A stretch of 64,000 bases of DNA from Neobacillus niacini NBRC 15566 (GCF_001591505.1 NZ_BCVA01000026.1:18961-82960), one strand, 5' to 3'. Shown: positions 16,240 to 26,254, counted from the stretch's first letter. Made by a program: numbers and translations. Notes: generated from the sequence alone by a model not told the origin.

Positions 16240-18030
16240 ATGCTTTTTTCATTACGAAACCGATTTCTGTTTATTTTTACATGTTTGCTGACGATTCCAT
16301 TTGTCATTCTATCAATCATTATTCCTAGCTTTTTTACAACTGAAATCCGCGAGCAGACACAAGAATTGACCATTGAAATGATGGATCAGTTTTCACTATA
16401 TGTTGATTCCATCACTACCCAGGCAGAAGATTTGGGCAAACAAGTCCTAGTTGATCAAACCACACAAGAATGGCTGAGGTTAAATAGACAGGGTGCAGAG
16501 AAGGATGAAATTGATTCATCGTTGAATCAGCTCAGACAGGATCTATCCTCCATTATGATTAATAATTCTAATGCCATGTCCATTTCCGTGCTGCTTGATG
16601 ATGGAACAGGGTCTTGGGGAAATCATTCAACCCTTCATGAAACGGAATGGTATCAAGATTATACCCAAAATAACCAGGACTATGTAAAATCACATTTTGA
16701 TCCATTTCAACAAAGTCACGAAATGCAACAAAAGAAGATCAATAGCTATATTCTCCCCCTTATTGATACCAATACGATGATATCCTCAGGGGTCATAAAG
16801 GTGAATTTCCCTTCGGTTTTACTTGAAACCGCACTAAATAAAATAAATAACGGACAAAATGAGCATACCTATTTGTTAAATGAAAACGGGGAAAACGTTT
16901 TGTCAGGAAAGATTAAGACACCCAGTTCAATTCTGCAGCAAAGTTTGAAGCAAATTACTGCTAGCAATGACCAGGAAGGACTCATTGAGGCTGCTTATCA
17001 GAATGAAAGATATTTGGTTTTCTTTCAAAAGATGTCAGTTGGTGATTGGATCTTAGTTAGTGAAGTGACGGAGTCCGAATTATTTGCAAGGGTCAATCAT
17101 TTGCAGCAGAGCCTTTTGCTAACAAGTGCCATCCTTTTTATCATAACGATTATCGCTTCGTATTTTATGTCTAACACGATTACAAGCCCTTTAGGAAAAC
17201 TCGCAAAAGCGATGAGATTCATCGAACGGGGAGATTTTTCAGGGGCCAAGCGGTTGCTGCCAGACAGCAAATATCAAAATAATGAAGTTGATTACCTTAT
17301 TGATGTTACCAATCATACGATTTACAGATTACAGACCTTAATTGAAACAGAATATGAAGCTAATTTACGCCGGAAGGATGCGGAATATAAAGCCTTATTA
17401 CTACAGATTAATCCTCACTTTTTAAATAATACGCTTGAAATTATAGGCAGTTTAGCACTTCAAGAGAAAAATAAAGAGGTCATGAATGTTAGCGTATATT
17501 TAGGGAAGATGTTGAGATATTCCTTAAATACAAAAAGCAATATTGTTTCTTTACGTGAAGAATTAAACTATATCAAAAGTTACACGAACATCTTAAAGTT
17601 GAGATATGAGGATATGATTGACATTCATATGGATGTAGACCCTGATACAGAAATGCTTCCTGTCATTAAGTTTATTTTGCAGCCACTCGTGGAGAATGCG
17701 GTGAAATATAGTTTCAGCGAAAAGACGTTTGCAGATATTTTTATTAAAGCTGAAAAGGTTGGAAGCCAGATCAACATATCCGTAGAAGACAAAGGCATAG
17801 GGATGTCAGAAGAGATGATTTCAACCTTACAGGAAACGGATGAAACGATGGTGGCGTTGGAAAGTAAAGGCAACAGCATTGGTCTAAGAAACGTACTTGG
17901 ACGATTGAAGCTTACGTATGGAAATGACTTTTCCTATCGCATTGAATCTAAAAAAAATGAAGGCACTAAGATTACACTACTGATTGATATAAAAAGGGGG
18001 GATAGACAGGATGAAGGTGTTAATCGTTGA
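16240..18030 (+). CDS. Sensor histidine kinase, YesM family
   Basis: A 596-residue membrane kinase. One membrane helix (about 10-30) precedes an extracellular sensing domain (about 31-285). A second helix (about 287-310) is followed by HAMP (about 312-365) and the His_kinase domain with LLLQINPHFLNNTLE (phospho-His H393). The ATPase domain has N box LQPLVENAVKYS and G boxes DKGIGMS and NSIGLRN. YesM-type kinases sense extracellular sugars or binding proteins. The start at ATG 16240 is supported by GGGAGG 5 to 10 bases upstream. The response regulator gene overlaps its end by 20 bases. The ABC importer and GH32 genes downstream suggest that it senses fructan oligosaccharides. Confidence 0.9.
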   Translation: MLFSLRNRFLFIFTCLLTIPFVILSIIIPSFFTTEIREQTQELTIEMMDQFSLYVDSITTQAEDLGKQVLVDQTTQEWLRLNRQGAEKDEIDSSLNQLRQDLSSIMINNSNAMSISVLLDDGTGSWGNHSTLHETEWYQDYTQNNQDYVKSHFDPFQQSHEMQQKKINSYILPLIDTNTMISSGVIKVNFPSVLLETALNKINNGQNEHTYLLNENGENVLSGKIKTPSSILQQSLKQITASNDQEGLIEAAYQNERYLVFFQKMSVGDWILVSEVTESELFARVNHLQQSLLLTSAILFIITIIASYFMSNTITSPLGKLAKAMRFIERGDFSGAKRLLPDSKYQNNEVDYLIDVTNHTIYRLQTLIETEYEANLRRKDAEYKALLLQINPHFLNNTLEIIGSLALQEKNKEVMNVSVYLGKMLRYSLNTKSNIVSLREELNYIKSYTNILKLRYEDMIDIHMDVDPDTEMLPVIKFILQPLVENAVKYSFSEKTFADIFIKAEKVGSQINISVEDKGIGMSEEMISTLQETDETMVALESKGNSIGLRNVLGRLKLTYGNDFSYRIESKKNEGTKITLLIDIKRGDRQDEGVNR

Positions 18031-19582
18031 CGATGAAATTCAAATCCGAAAAGGTTTACGCTTAAAAGTGGACTGGGATGAAGAGGGATTTCAACTTGTA
18101 GAAGAGGCTTCCAATGGGGAAGAAGCTCTTGGAATACTCCAAACCAAAGCTATTGATGTAGTAATTACGGATATGAGAATGCCTATTATGGATGGGGTAG
18201 AGTTGGCAAAACGCTGTCACCAAGAGTTCTCTCATGTAAAAGTCATCGTTTTATCAGGTTATTCCGATTTTGATTATGTGCGGAATTCACTGCAACAAGG
18301 CGTTAAAGACTACCTACTGAAACCTGTGGCCCCTGATGAATTAGTAGAAGCATTGAGAAAGATACGGAAAGAAGTAACGGATGAGAAAAGAAAACAAGCT
18401 GAAATCGCGCAAATGAGCCGCCTTGTTCATTCTCATTTACAAGAATTGCAGGAACAATTTATTCTTCATTTAGCAAAAGAAGAAGTATTGCAGCTTCCGA
18501 TTGTGACGGAAAGGCTGCAGCAGCTTCAGTTAGAAGAACTGGCAAATGAAAATGGAAAAGTACAGTTTATAACTGTGGAAATTAGAGAAAGCCATGGTTC
18601 CAATCGCCTCGAGGAACTAAGGCTGCCATTCCAGCTGTTGTGTAAGGAAATCGCCCAACAGCAGAAAACAGCTTATGTGTTTACAGACCCAAGTTATCCT
18701 AATATGGTTCAATTTTTAACGTTAATCGAGTCCAATTCTCCTTCAACTGACCAGTTTGTTCAGCACATTCAGGTTAACATTAACAAGTTATTAAAATTAG
18801 AAACTGTCATTGGTATTGGTGCGATTGTGAATGGTTTGTCAGAATATCGGAGCGGCTATATATCCAGTTTACTTGCATGGAGCCAAAGTCAACTTGGTTC
18901 GAAGTCACAGGTTATGGATCAATCGGCCGCAAGCGAAGAGTTTTTTGATTTCTCTCCGGATTTCGAGAAACGGATAACGAATTCAATCGAGAATCTCGAT
19001 TTTACTGCCTTTAAAGATAATTTACAGATGGTTCTGGAAGGTCGTTCTGTTATGTCGTTTTCGTTTGCGGCCAACCAGGTGTTATTTATGTTAGGTTCAT
19101 TAGCCAAAAAGTATGATGTCGAGACGAAGGACATACAAAATACGATTTGGAATTGCCAACAAAACATTTGGAAGCTTTATTCTCAACATAAAGTGAAAGA
19201 CGACTTGATTCAATTAGCGTCATTAATCATTGAAAAAGTTCGTCTTGCTCGTTTTTCCAATAAGAGGTTAATTGATAGTATCCGCCACTATTTGGACCAG
19301 CACTATGCAAGTGAAATATCGCTTACCACCTTGTCTAGTTTGTTTCACATTAACAGTGCCCATTTATCGGAAACCTTCAAACATCATGTCGGACAGAACT
19401 TCAGTGATTATCTCGTTACTCTGAGAATGGACAAGGCCAAACAATTACTCAAAGATAAACAGTTGAAAATCATTGATGTCAGCAACTTAGTTGGTTTTTC
19501 AAATTCAGGCTATTTTAGTACGGTCTTTAAAAAGCACTTTGGACAAACTCCTGTTGAATTTCGTAACTCAATAGAGGGTTAG
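18011..19582 (+). CDS. Response regulator with AraC-type DNA-binding domain, YesN family
   Basis: A 523-residue protein. The receiver domain is residues 1-120 (phospho-Asp D54 in VITDMRMP; DD at the N-terminus; Lys in LLKPV). A long middle region (about 130-410) has weak similarity to the YesN middle domain. An AraC HTH pair occupies the last 100 residues (ISLTTLSSLFHINSAHLSETFKHHVG; IIDVSNLVGFSNSGYFSTVFKKHFGQTPVEFR). It likely activates the importer operon starting at 21118. Confidence 0.92.
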   Translation: MKVLIVDDEIQIRKGLRLKVDWDEEGFQLVEEASNGEEALGILQTKAIDVVITDMRMPIMDGVELAKRCHQEFSHVKVIVLSGYSDFDYVRNSLQQGVKDYLLKPVAPDELVEALRKIRKEVTDEKRKQAEIAQMSRLVHSHLQELQEQFILHLAKEEVLQLPIVTERLQQLQLEELANENGKVQFITVEIRESHGSNRLEELRLPFQLLCKEIAQQQKTAYVFTDPSYPNMVQFLTLIESNSPSTDQFVQHIQVNINKLLKLETVIGIGAIVNGLSEYRSGYISSLLAWSQSQLGSKSQVMDQSAASEEFFDFSPDFEKRITNSIENLDFTAFKDNLQMVLEGRSVMSFSFAANQVLFMLGSLAKKYDVETKDIQNTIWNCQQNIWKLYSQHKVKDDLIQLASLIIEKVRLARFSNKRLIDSIRHYLDQHYASEISLTTLSSLFHINSAHLSETFKHHVGQNFSDYLVTLRMDKAKQLLKDKQLKIIDVSNLVGFSNSGYFSTVFKKHFGQTPVEFRNSIEG

Positions 19583-19609
19583 GTCGATTTGAAGGGAGGG
19601 GCAGGTACG

Positions 19610-20923
19610 GTGAAGAAATGGATAGCGGTGATCCTTCTTATTAGTTTTGCAGGTTTTGCTTTGTACTATTTTGTCCCACTTTCAAGTGAAAGTCCAGATA
19701 AAGAGAAACCAGCCCAGCAAATTGAGCTGACCTTTTTACGGAACTTAGGCAACCAAGCGTTTAATCAAGCCTATGAAGAGGTAATCGCAGCTTTTGAAGC
19801 ACAGCACCCCGATATTAAAATTAATATGCAATCGATGCACTGGGGAAATGAGTACGAATTAAGGCTGCGTACGGAACTGGCTGCAGGTAACCATCCCGAT
19901 ATTATGGCCATTGATAGTCCAAACCTCGCTCTTTATGCAAATTCTGGTTCGCTTTTATCGATAGATTCTTATATGAAAGAGGAAGGGAATATTGGAGATA
20001 TCCCTGAAGGAGTGTTAAAGGGTTTAACCTATAAGGATGAGATTTATCTTGCGCCCATTGTTGAATCCAGTATTGCCTTATTTTACAATATGAATCTTTT
20101 CAGGGAGGCAGGAATTCCCTTTCCATCAGGAGATCCGAACCATCCGATGACATGGGATGAAGTACTGGAGATTGCAAAAAAATTAAACAATCCAGCAACA
20201 GGTGTCATAGGGATTGACCCTGCTCAAGGCTTCAATGTTGGAGAAGGACCTGCTTATTTTAAAATGCCGTTTCTATGGCAGTTCGGTGCAGAGGTCATTA
20301 GTCCTGATGGAACAACCGCAGAGGGGTTTATCAATTCGAAAGAAGCATTAGAAGCCTTGCAATTTTATCAAGATTTATATCGTAAGCATGGGGTTGCGGC
20401 AGTTGAAATGCCTCCGACTCCTTTTGAAACAGATAAGCTTGGGATGACGGTATTAGGTTCTTGGGCTTTATCCGAATTGGCACAAACTCCAGGTTTTATT
20501 TTAGGAGAAGATTTCGGGATTGCTCCGCTTCCGAAGGGTGATTACCAGGTTGTGCCGAATGGCGGCTGGGCACTTGGGATTTCATCGAAAACCAAGTATC
20601 CGGAGGAAGCTTGGGAATTTGTAAAATTCGTCACAGGGTATGAGGGTTCGAAAATCTTCGTCGACATCTCAGGTGATTTACCTGCGAGATACTCAGTAGC
20701 AAAAAACTTTCCTGAACTCAATGAATATCCAAAAAATATCTTTATCCAACAAGACCAAAATTACTCGAAAAGCCGGCCGGTAACCCCAGCCTATCCTGTT
20801 ATCAGCCAAGCTGTTAAGGAGTTGTTTGAGGAAGTAGGTAAGAATGGAAAAGATGTTGAAATTGCAGCCAATGAAGCAGCGGAAAAGATTAATAATGGTT
20901 TAAGAGATATTAAAAAGCCCTAA
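19610..20923 (+). CDS. Extracellular sugar-binding protein (family 1), membrane-anchored
   Basis: A 437-residue solute-binding protein of the MalE-like superfamily (IELTFLRNLGNQAFNQ; AGNHPDIMAIDSPNL; GGWALGISSKTKYPEEAWEFVKFV). The N-terminus is a membrane helix with no lipobox Cys, so it is held by an uncleaved helix or secreted, unlike typical Gram-positive binding lipoproteins. It is in the same operon as the YesMN-like pair and 27 bases after the regulator, while the transporter proper has its own lipoprotein (23003). It may therefore present ligand to the sensor kinase rather than to the importer (inference). The start is GTG 19610, with GGGAGGGG 8 bases upstream. Confidence 0.85.
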   Translation: MKKWIAVILLISFAGFALYYFVPLSSESPDKEKPAQQIELTFLRNLGNQAFNQAYEEVIAAFEAQHPDIKINMQSMHWGNEYELRLRTELAAGNHPDIMAIDSPNLALYANSGSLLSIDSYMKEEGNIGDIPEGVLKGLTYKDEIYLAPIVESSIALFYNMNLFREAGIPFPSGDPNHPMTWDEVLEIAKKLNNPATGVIGIDPAQGFNVGEGPAYFKMPFLWQFGAEVISPDGTTAEGFINSKEALEALQFYQDLYRKHGVAAVEMPPTPFETDKLGMTVLGSWALSELAQTPGFILGEDFGIAPLPKGDYQVVPNGGWALGISSKTKYPEEAWEFVKFVTGYEGSKIFVDISGDLPARYSVAKNFPELNEYPKNIFIQQDQNYSKSRPVTPAYPVISQAVKELFEEVGKNGKDVEIAANEAAEKINNGLRDIKKP

Positions 20924-20955
20924 AATCCTCTAGTTCACTAACTAGAGGATTTTTC
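20922..20955 (+). terminator. Terminator of the two-component/binding-protein operon
   Basis: AAAATCCTCTAGTT pairs with AACTAGAGGATTTT, followed by T residues. It overlaps the last base of the stop codon. Confidence 0.9.
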
Positions 20956-20980
20956 TATGTTTATATGAATGGATGTTGAT

Positions 20981-20994
20981 TGAAAGCGATATCA
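20981..20994 (+). promoter_or_regulatory. cre site upstream of the fructan importer operon
   Basis: TGAAAGCGATATCA matches the cre consensus at all defined positions. It lies about 125 bases before the first permease gene. Confidence 0.7.
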
Positions 20995-21072
20995 AACTCC
21001 CAAAAATTTTAAACTGTGATAACCAAAAATATTAAACTCTTATTTCCAACCATTTTGTTATATTTAACCCAA

Positions 21073-21090
21073 GTTGAAAGTGCTTTCAAC
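21073..21090 (+). promoter_or_regulatory. Palindromic operator (cre-like or LacI-type) before the importer genes
   Basis: GTTGAAAG, a central TG and CTTTCAAC give 8-base arms. The inner TGAAAGTGCTTTCA matches cre except for the central CG, so either CcpA or another LacI-family repressor could bind. It lies close to the start of the permease gene (21118), between a T-rich promoter-like region and the ribosome binding site. Confidence 0.55.
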
Positions 21091-21117
21091 GGATTATCTG
21101 GATAGGAGGGTAAGAGA

Positions 21118-22083
21118 GTGGAAGAACTAGTAAAAGCAGAGCAAGCCATGCCGGTTCATACAAGTAAACCGACCAAATTAAGCAGGAACCTACAATATAT
21201 CAAAAAGAATTACATTCTTTATTTGCTTATTGCGCCTGCGGTGATTCTTACAATTATTTTTAAGTACATCCCCATATACGGGGCAACGATAGCCTTTAAG
21301 GATTTTAGTCCGATCCGGGGGATTACCGGAAGTGAGTGGGTAGGATTTAAACATTTTACAAGTTTCCTATCGTCACCAAATTTCATGGAAATCTTAATGA
21401 ACACAATTAAATTAAGTTCTTTTGAACTGTTAATCGGTTTTCCGATTCCGATTATCTTGGCCTTGATGTTAAACCAGCTGAGAAAATCAAGTGTGAAAAA
21501 GAATATTCAATTAGCCCTTTATGCACCGCATTTCATATCCGTGGTTGTTGTTTCGGGAATGGTCTTTCTTTTTCTATCACCTGTGGGACCTATTAATGCA
21601 ATGTTATCAACCTTTTTAGATAAGCCGATATCATTCATGTCGGATCCGGATTATTTTAGAACCATTTATATTTGGTCAGGAGTTTGGCAGGGAGCAGGAT
21701 GGGCCTCTATTGTTTATGTAGCTGCACTTGCGAACGTTGACCCGCAGCTTCATGAAGCAGCAACACTGGATGGGGCGTCACTCCTGCAACGAATCTGGCA
21801 TATTGACCTTCCAACGCTTAAGCCTGTGATGGCGGTATTGTTCATCTTGGCTGCTGGCGGAATCATGGGAATTGGCTTTGAAAAAGCGTACCTGCTGCAA
21901 ACACCAATGAATTCACCGTCATCAGAAATTATCGCCACCTATGTTTATAAACGGGGTCTTCTGGCGGGGGATTACTCGTTTGCTACGGCCGTTGGATTAT
22001 TTAATGCCGTTGTGAATGTCATTTTACTTGGAGTTGTCAACCAAGTGGTTAAAAAACTAAACGAAGGCGAAGGTCTCGTCTAG
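21118..22083 (+). CDS. ABC sugar permease, LplB/YtcP-partner type
   Basis: A 321-residue inner-membrane permease with six hydrophobic segments and the EAA loop (HEAATLDGASLLQRIWHIDLP) that contacts the ATPase. The LplB-like N-terminus (YLLIAPAVILTIIFKYIPIYGATIAFKDF) marks the subfamily that imports complex oligosaccharides. The start is GTG 21118, with AGGAGGG 7 bases upstream. No ATPase gene is nearby; such systems in Bacillus share the MsmX ATPase. Confidence 0.92.
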   Translation: MEELVKAEQAMPVHTSKPTKLSRNLQYIKKNYILYLLIAPAVILTIIFKYIPIYGATIAFKDFSPIRGITGSEWVGFKHFTSFLSSPNFMEILMNTIKLSSFELLIGFPIPIILALMLNQLRKSSVKKNIQLALYAPHFISVVVVSGMVFLFLSPVGPINAMLSTFLDKPISFMSDPDYFRTIYIWSGVWQGAGWASIVYVAALANVDPQLHEAATLDGASLLQRIWHIDLPTLKPVMAVLFILAAGGIMGIGFEKAYLLQTPMNSPSSEIIATYVYKRGLLAGDYSFATAVGLFNAVVNVILLGVVNQVVKKLNEGEGLV

Positions 22084-22098
22084 GGAAGGAGGAAAAGT

Positions 22099-22986
22099 AT
22101 GAATAACCAAATCAAACATCCAAAGGGCGACCGAATTCTGCTTCTAACCAATAATATTTTACTAACGATTATTGTCCTTGTCATAGTTGGACCTCTAATG
22201 TATGTATTCCTGTCGTCGTTCTTAGAACCGAATGCCATCATACGAAAAGGGCTTTCGCTACATGCTTCTGATTGGTCATTAGAAGGCTATAAGCGACTCT
22301 TTACGGATGACACCATTGTGAGAGGATTTTTCAACTCACTTCTATATTCAACTGCCTTTACGATTGTGACTGTTGTGGTTTGTCTCTTTGCAGGATATAC
22401 GTTATCTGTCGAAGGCTTGGTTGGTAAAAAAGTATTTATGATTTTCTTCTTATTTACGATGTTTTTTGGAGGCGGCTTGATTCCAACTTATTTTGTTATT
22501 CGTGATTTAGGAATGCTGAATACGATTTGGGCGATTATCCTGCCAGGTGCAGTGAATGTCTGGTTTATTATTCTCGCTAGAACTTACTTTAAAGCGGTAC
22601 CAAATGAGTTGAAGGAAGCGGCGCGAATCGATGGTGCATCCGATTTGAAAATTTTCTTTCGTATCATTTTACCTTTGTCGAAACCAATTATCTTTGTTCT
22701 AGCTTTATATGCCTTCATTGGACAATGGAACGCCTACTTCGACGCCATGATTTACCTTGATAGTCGAGAATTACATCCCTTGCAATTAGTATTACGTTCG
22801 ATTCTCATTCAAAATGAGGTTCAGCCTGGAATGGTAGCGGATGTAGAGGCTCGGAATGAGCTAATGAGAATTTCAGAAATGATTCGCTATTCCTCCATTG
22901 TGATTGCAAGTTTACCGTTATTGATTATGTATCCATTCTTCCAAAAGTATTTTGAAAAGGGAGTAATGGTTGGTTCATTAAAATAA
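22099..22986 (+). CDS. ABC sugar permease, YtcP/LplC type
   Basis: A 295-residue second permease with six hydrophobic segments and the EAA loop (LKEAARIDGASDLKIFFRIILP). The FFGGGLIPTYFVIRDLGMLNT segment is typical of this subfamily. It lies 15 bases after the first permease, with a strong AAGGAGG site. Confidence 0.92.
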   Translation: MNNQIKHPKGDRILLLTNNILLTIIVLVIVGPLMYVFLSSFLEPNAIIRKGLSLHASDWSLEGYKRLFTDDTIVRGFFNSLLYSTAFTIVTVVVCLFAGYTLSVEGLVGKKVFMIFFLFTMFFGGGLIPTYFVIRDLGMLNTIWAIILPGAVNVWFIILARTYFKAVPNELKEAARIDGASDLKIFFRIILPLSKPIIFVLALYAFIGQWNAYFDAMIYLDSRELHPLQLVLRSILIQNEVQPGMVADVEARNELMRISEMIRYSSIVIASLPLLIMYPFFQKYFEKGVMVGSLK

Positions 22987-23002
22987 AAAAAAGTGAGGGT
23001 TT

Positions 23003-24625
23003 ATGATGAAAAAAAGAATGTTTACAACGGCTTCTGCTCTACTGCTTTCAGGTTCGTTACTTCTAACCGGCTGTACAAGTAAAAGCGGCGGCAGCGAAAG
23101 TTTCTCAGCTAAGGATTATGGATTAAAAGATGTATCCTTCCCATTGAAAGAGGAAAAAACATTAAAAATTATGACATCCAGTTCACCATTGGCACCTAAG
23201 GATCCAAATGAAAAGTTAATTTTTCAACGCTTAGAAGAGCAAACGGGTGTAAAAATTGATTGGAGAAACTATACCACGGATATCTTTAATGAAAAAAGAA
23301 ATTTAGCGATTGCGAGTGGAGAACTTCCTGATGCCATCTTAAATGCAGGTTTTAGTGATTATGAATTACTGAAGCACGCGAAGGATGGAGTCATTGTACC
23401 GGTTGAAGATTTAATTCAGTATATGCCGAACTTACAAGCAGTCCTTGAAAAAGCACCACAGTACAAAGCAATGATGACGGCTCCTGATGGACATATCTAT
23501 GCTTTTCCTTGGATTGAGGAGCTAGGTGAAGGAAAAGAAAGTATTCACTCTGTGGACGCGTTCCCTTGGATTAATATGGAATGGTTAAATAAACTGGGAT
23601 TAGAAGTTCCAAAAACAACTGAAGAGTTAAAACAAGTATTACTTGCGTTTAAAACCCAGGATCCAAATGGTAATGGCGAAGCGGACGAGATTCCAATGTC
23701 CTTCATCATTAATGATGGCGGACAAGATCCACACTCCTTATTTGGGGCATTCGGTCTAGGAGACAACTGGGATTTCACGGTTGTTACCAATGATGGAGAA
23801 GTAAAACTTACAGCGGCAGATGATAGCTATAAAAAGGCGATTAGCTGGTTCAACGATTTATACAATGAAGGATTAATCGATATCGAAGCATTTGAGCATG
23901 ATTGGAACACGTATCTTGCAAAAGGCAGAGACAAAAAATATGGTTTGTACTTCACGTGGGATAAAGGAAATATCACTGGCATGGGCGATGATTACGATCT
24001 GTTAGCTCCGTTAAAAGGTCCAGAAGGACATCAAAATGTTGCGAGAACAAATGGAATGGGCTTTGACCGCTCACGTTTAGTGGTAACATCCGCAAATAAA
24101 AACCTTGAATTAACAGCGAAGTGGATTGACCAATTATATGATCCTTCTCAATCGGTTCAAAATAACTGGGGTACGTATGGGGATGAAAAGCAGCAAAACA
24201 TCTTCGAAATGGATGAGGCAACAAAAATGTTAAAACACCTTCCGTTAGAAGGGACTGCACCAGTTGAATTAAGAGAAAAAACATCTATCGGCGGACCGTT
24301 AGCGATCTTAGATAGCTACTATGGTACTGTGACAACAAAACCAGATGATGCTGCTTGGAGACTGAACTTAATGAAAGAAGTGATGGTTCCTTACATGGAA
24401 GCAGACAATATTTATCCACGTGTCTTCTTCTCCATTGAGGACCTAGATCGACTTTCTGTGATTGAAACGGATATGTTTGCTTATATTAAGCGAAAGCGTG
24501 CGGAGTGGATTGCAAATGGCGGTGTTGAAAAAGAATGGAAGGATTATCTAGCAGAATTAGACCGACTAGGACTGCAAGAATGGCTGGATATTAAACAAAA
24601 AGGTTACGATCGAAGCCAGGAATAA
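23003..24625 (+). CDS. ABC transporter substrate-binding lipoprotein (LipO/YtcQ-like)
   Basis: A 540-residue binding lipoprotein. The signal peptide ends in LLTGC (Cys 24, or 23 if the second of the two adjacent Met codons starts). Large size and segments such as LKIMTSSSPLAPKDPNEKL and EKSIHSVDAFPWINMEWL-like regions place it in the large oligosaccharide-binding group paired with LplB/YtcP permeases. It is the third gene of the importer operon. With the intracellular GH32 next door, the ligand is probably a fructooligosaccharide (inference). Confidence 0.9.
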   Translation: MMKKRMFTTASALLLSGSLLLTGCTSKSGGSESFSAKDYGLKDVSFPLKEEKTLKIMTSSSPLAPKDPNEKLIFQRLEEQTGVKIDWRNYTTDIFNEKRNLAIASGELPDAILNAGFSDYELLKHAKDGVIVPVEDLIQYMPNLQAVLEKAPQYKAMMTAPDGHIYAFPWIEELGEGKESIHSVDAFPWINMEWLNKLGLEVPKTTEELKQVLLAFKTQDPNGNGEADEIPMSFIINDGGQDPHSLFGAFGLGDNWDFTVVTNDGEVKLTAADDSYKKAISWFNDLYNEGLIDIEAFEHDWNTYLAKGRDKKYGLYFTWDKGNITGMGDDYDLLAPLKGPEGHQNVARTNGMGFDRSRLVVTSANKNLELTAKWIDQLYDPSQSVQNNWGTYGDEKQQNIFEMDEATKMLKHLPLEGTAPVELREKTSIGGPLAILDSYYGTVTTKPDDAAWRLNLMKEVMVPYMEADNIYPRVFFSIEDLDRLSVIETDMFAYIKRKRAEWIANGGVEKEWKDYLAELDRLGLQEWLDIKQKGYDRSQE

Positions 24626-24640
24626 ATCAGAGTAACTAGT

Positions 24641-24679
24641 ATAAGGCTGTACATTGCTTTGGTATATGTACAGCCTTAT
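24641..24679 (+). terminator. Intercistronic hairpin between binding-protein and GH32 genes
   Basis: ATAAGGCTGTACA pairs with TGTACAGCCTTAT (13 bp), with a 13-base loop. There is no T run after it, so it may protect the 3' end of the binding-protein message or only partly terminate. Confidence 0.55.
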
Positions 24680-24712
24680 ATACTAATTTAGTAGAAATGA
24701 AGGAGCGAAAAA

Positions 24713-26182
24713 ATGATGCAAACCTATAAAGAGCAGTATCGTCCACAATTTCACTTTTCACCCGAAGAAAAGTGGATGAATGACCCGAATGGAATGGTCT
24801 TTTTTAATGATGAGTATCACTTGTTCTATCAATACCATCCATTTGGCACTACATGGGGGCCGATGCACTGGGGACATGCCGTAAGTAAGGATATGATTCA
24901 TTGGGAGCACCTGCCGATTGCCTTATATCCGGATTCATTGGGAGCCATTTTTTCAGGAAGTGCGGTTGTCGATTGGAACAATACCACCGGGTTTTTTGAA
25001 AAAGACAATCCAGGATTGGTTGCCATTTATACAAGTGCTGGCACCTATCCGGATTCTGACCGGCCGCTTCAGCAACAAAGTTTGGCTTATAGTAAGGATA
25101 ATGGAAGAACGTGGGTAAAATATGAAGGCAATCCCGTACTTTCAGACATTAACATAACCGATTACCGTGATCCGAAAGTGTTTTGGCATGAAGAAACCCA
25201 AAAATGGGTGATGGTGCTGGCAACGGGTCAAACGATTACGATTTACACTTCCCTTAACTTAAAAGAATGGGAGTTTGCCAGTGAATTTGGCCATACCGCG
25301 GGTTCACATGATGGTGTTTGGGAATGTCCTGATTTATTCAAACTACCTGTCGATGGTGGACAAGAAAAGTGGGTAATGATTGTCAGTATCGGAGATAACG
25401 GACAATCAGCAGAAGGTTCCAGAACACAATACTTTATCGGACAGTTCGATGGAACAACCTTCGTGAATGACCATGATGATTCGACGGTTCTATGGTTAGA
25501 TTACGGCCGGGATAATTATGCAGGTGTGAGCTGGTCTGATATCCAAGATGGAAGACGTATTTATCTTGGCTGGATGAGCAACTGGCGCTATGCCAATCAA
25601 GTGCCAACGGAAGGCTGGCGCAGCGCAATGACATTACCAAGAGAATTATCATTAGCTTCTACAGAAAATGGAGTCCGTTTGTTCCAAAAACCGGTTGCTG
25701 AAGTTCATACGATAAGAAAAGAAACGGAATCTTATCCAGACACTGCGATTGAATCTGGCGGTAATGTATCGGTTCCCGTAAAGAATTCTTTACTGGAATT
25801 AACGATTGAATTTGAAAAAGTAACTTCAAGCCAGTTTGGAATTATCATACAGCACTCTGATGAAGAGAAAACCGTAATTGGCTACAATGCAGTCGAAGAG
25901 AAGTTATTTGTTGATCGAACTCTTTCTGGGGATAAAAGCTTTTCGACATCTTTTCCAGCTGTACAGGAAGCAGCATTAAAGTTAGCGAATCAGAGATTGA
26001 AACTTCAGTTGTTTTTAGATACTTCCTCCATTGAGGTGTTTGCCAACGATGGTGAGCTTGCGGTTACTAGCTTACTGTTCCCTCATAAGGCAGGCAAAGA
26101 GCTCATTTTATTTTCAAATGAAGGAACAACTAACGCTGCTAATTTAAAATTAACGGAACTTGATTCCATTTGGAGCAGGTAG
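24713..26182 (+). CDS. Intracellular GH32 beta-fructosidase (levanase/fructanase/sucrose hydrolase family)
   Basis: A 489-residue GH32 enzyme with the three acidic motifs: WMNDPNG (nucleophile D24), YRDPK (transition-state stabiliser D153) and WECPD (acid/base E204). A C-terminal beta-sandwich starts at about residue 345. It has no signal peptide, so it cleaves fructosyl bonds in the cytoplasm after ABC uptake. Because the importer is not a PTS, the substrate is probably unphosphorylated inulin or levan oligosaccharides or sucrose, releasing fructose for the kinase encoded next. AAGGAG precedes the ATGATG start. Confidence 0.92.
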   Translation: MMQTYKEQYRPQFHFSPEEKWMNDPNGMVFFNDEYHLFYQYHPFGTTWGPMHWGHAVSKDMIHWEHLPIALYPDSLGAIFSGSAVVDWNNTTGFFEKDNPGLVAIYTSAGTYPDSDRPLQQQSLAYSKDNGRTWVKYEGNPVLSDINITDYRDPKVFWHEETQKWVMVLATGQTITIYTSLNLKEWEFASEFGHTAGSHDGVWECPDLFKLPVDGGQEKWVMIVSIGDNGQSAEGSRTQYFIGQFDGTTFVNDHDDSTVLWLDYGRDNYAGVSWSDIQDGRRIYLGWMSNWRYANQVPTEGWRSAMTLPRELSLASTENGVRLFQKPVAEVHTIRKETESYPDTAIESGGNVSVPVKNSLLELTIEFEKVTSSQFGIIIQHSDEEKTVIGYNAVEEKLFVDRTLSGDKSFSTSFPAVQEAALKLANQRLKLQLFLDTSSIEVFANDGELAVTSLLFPHKAGKELILFSNEGTTNAANLKLTELDSIWSR

Positions 26183-26197
26183 GTTTAACCGTATGAG

Positions 26198-26230
26198 AGC
26201 TCTAATCGGTAGTCATAGATTAGAGCTTTA
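26198..26230 (+). terminator. Hairpin between GH32 and kinase genes
   Basis: AGCTCTAAT and ATTAGAGCT (9 bp) are followed by TTATTTG, a weak terminator or processing hairpin. Confidence 0.5.
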
Positions 26231-26254
26231 TTTGTTAAAGGGAAGGTGTGTAAA

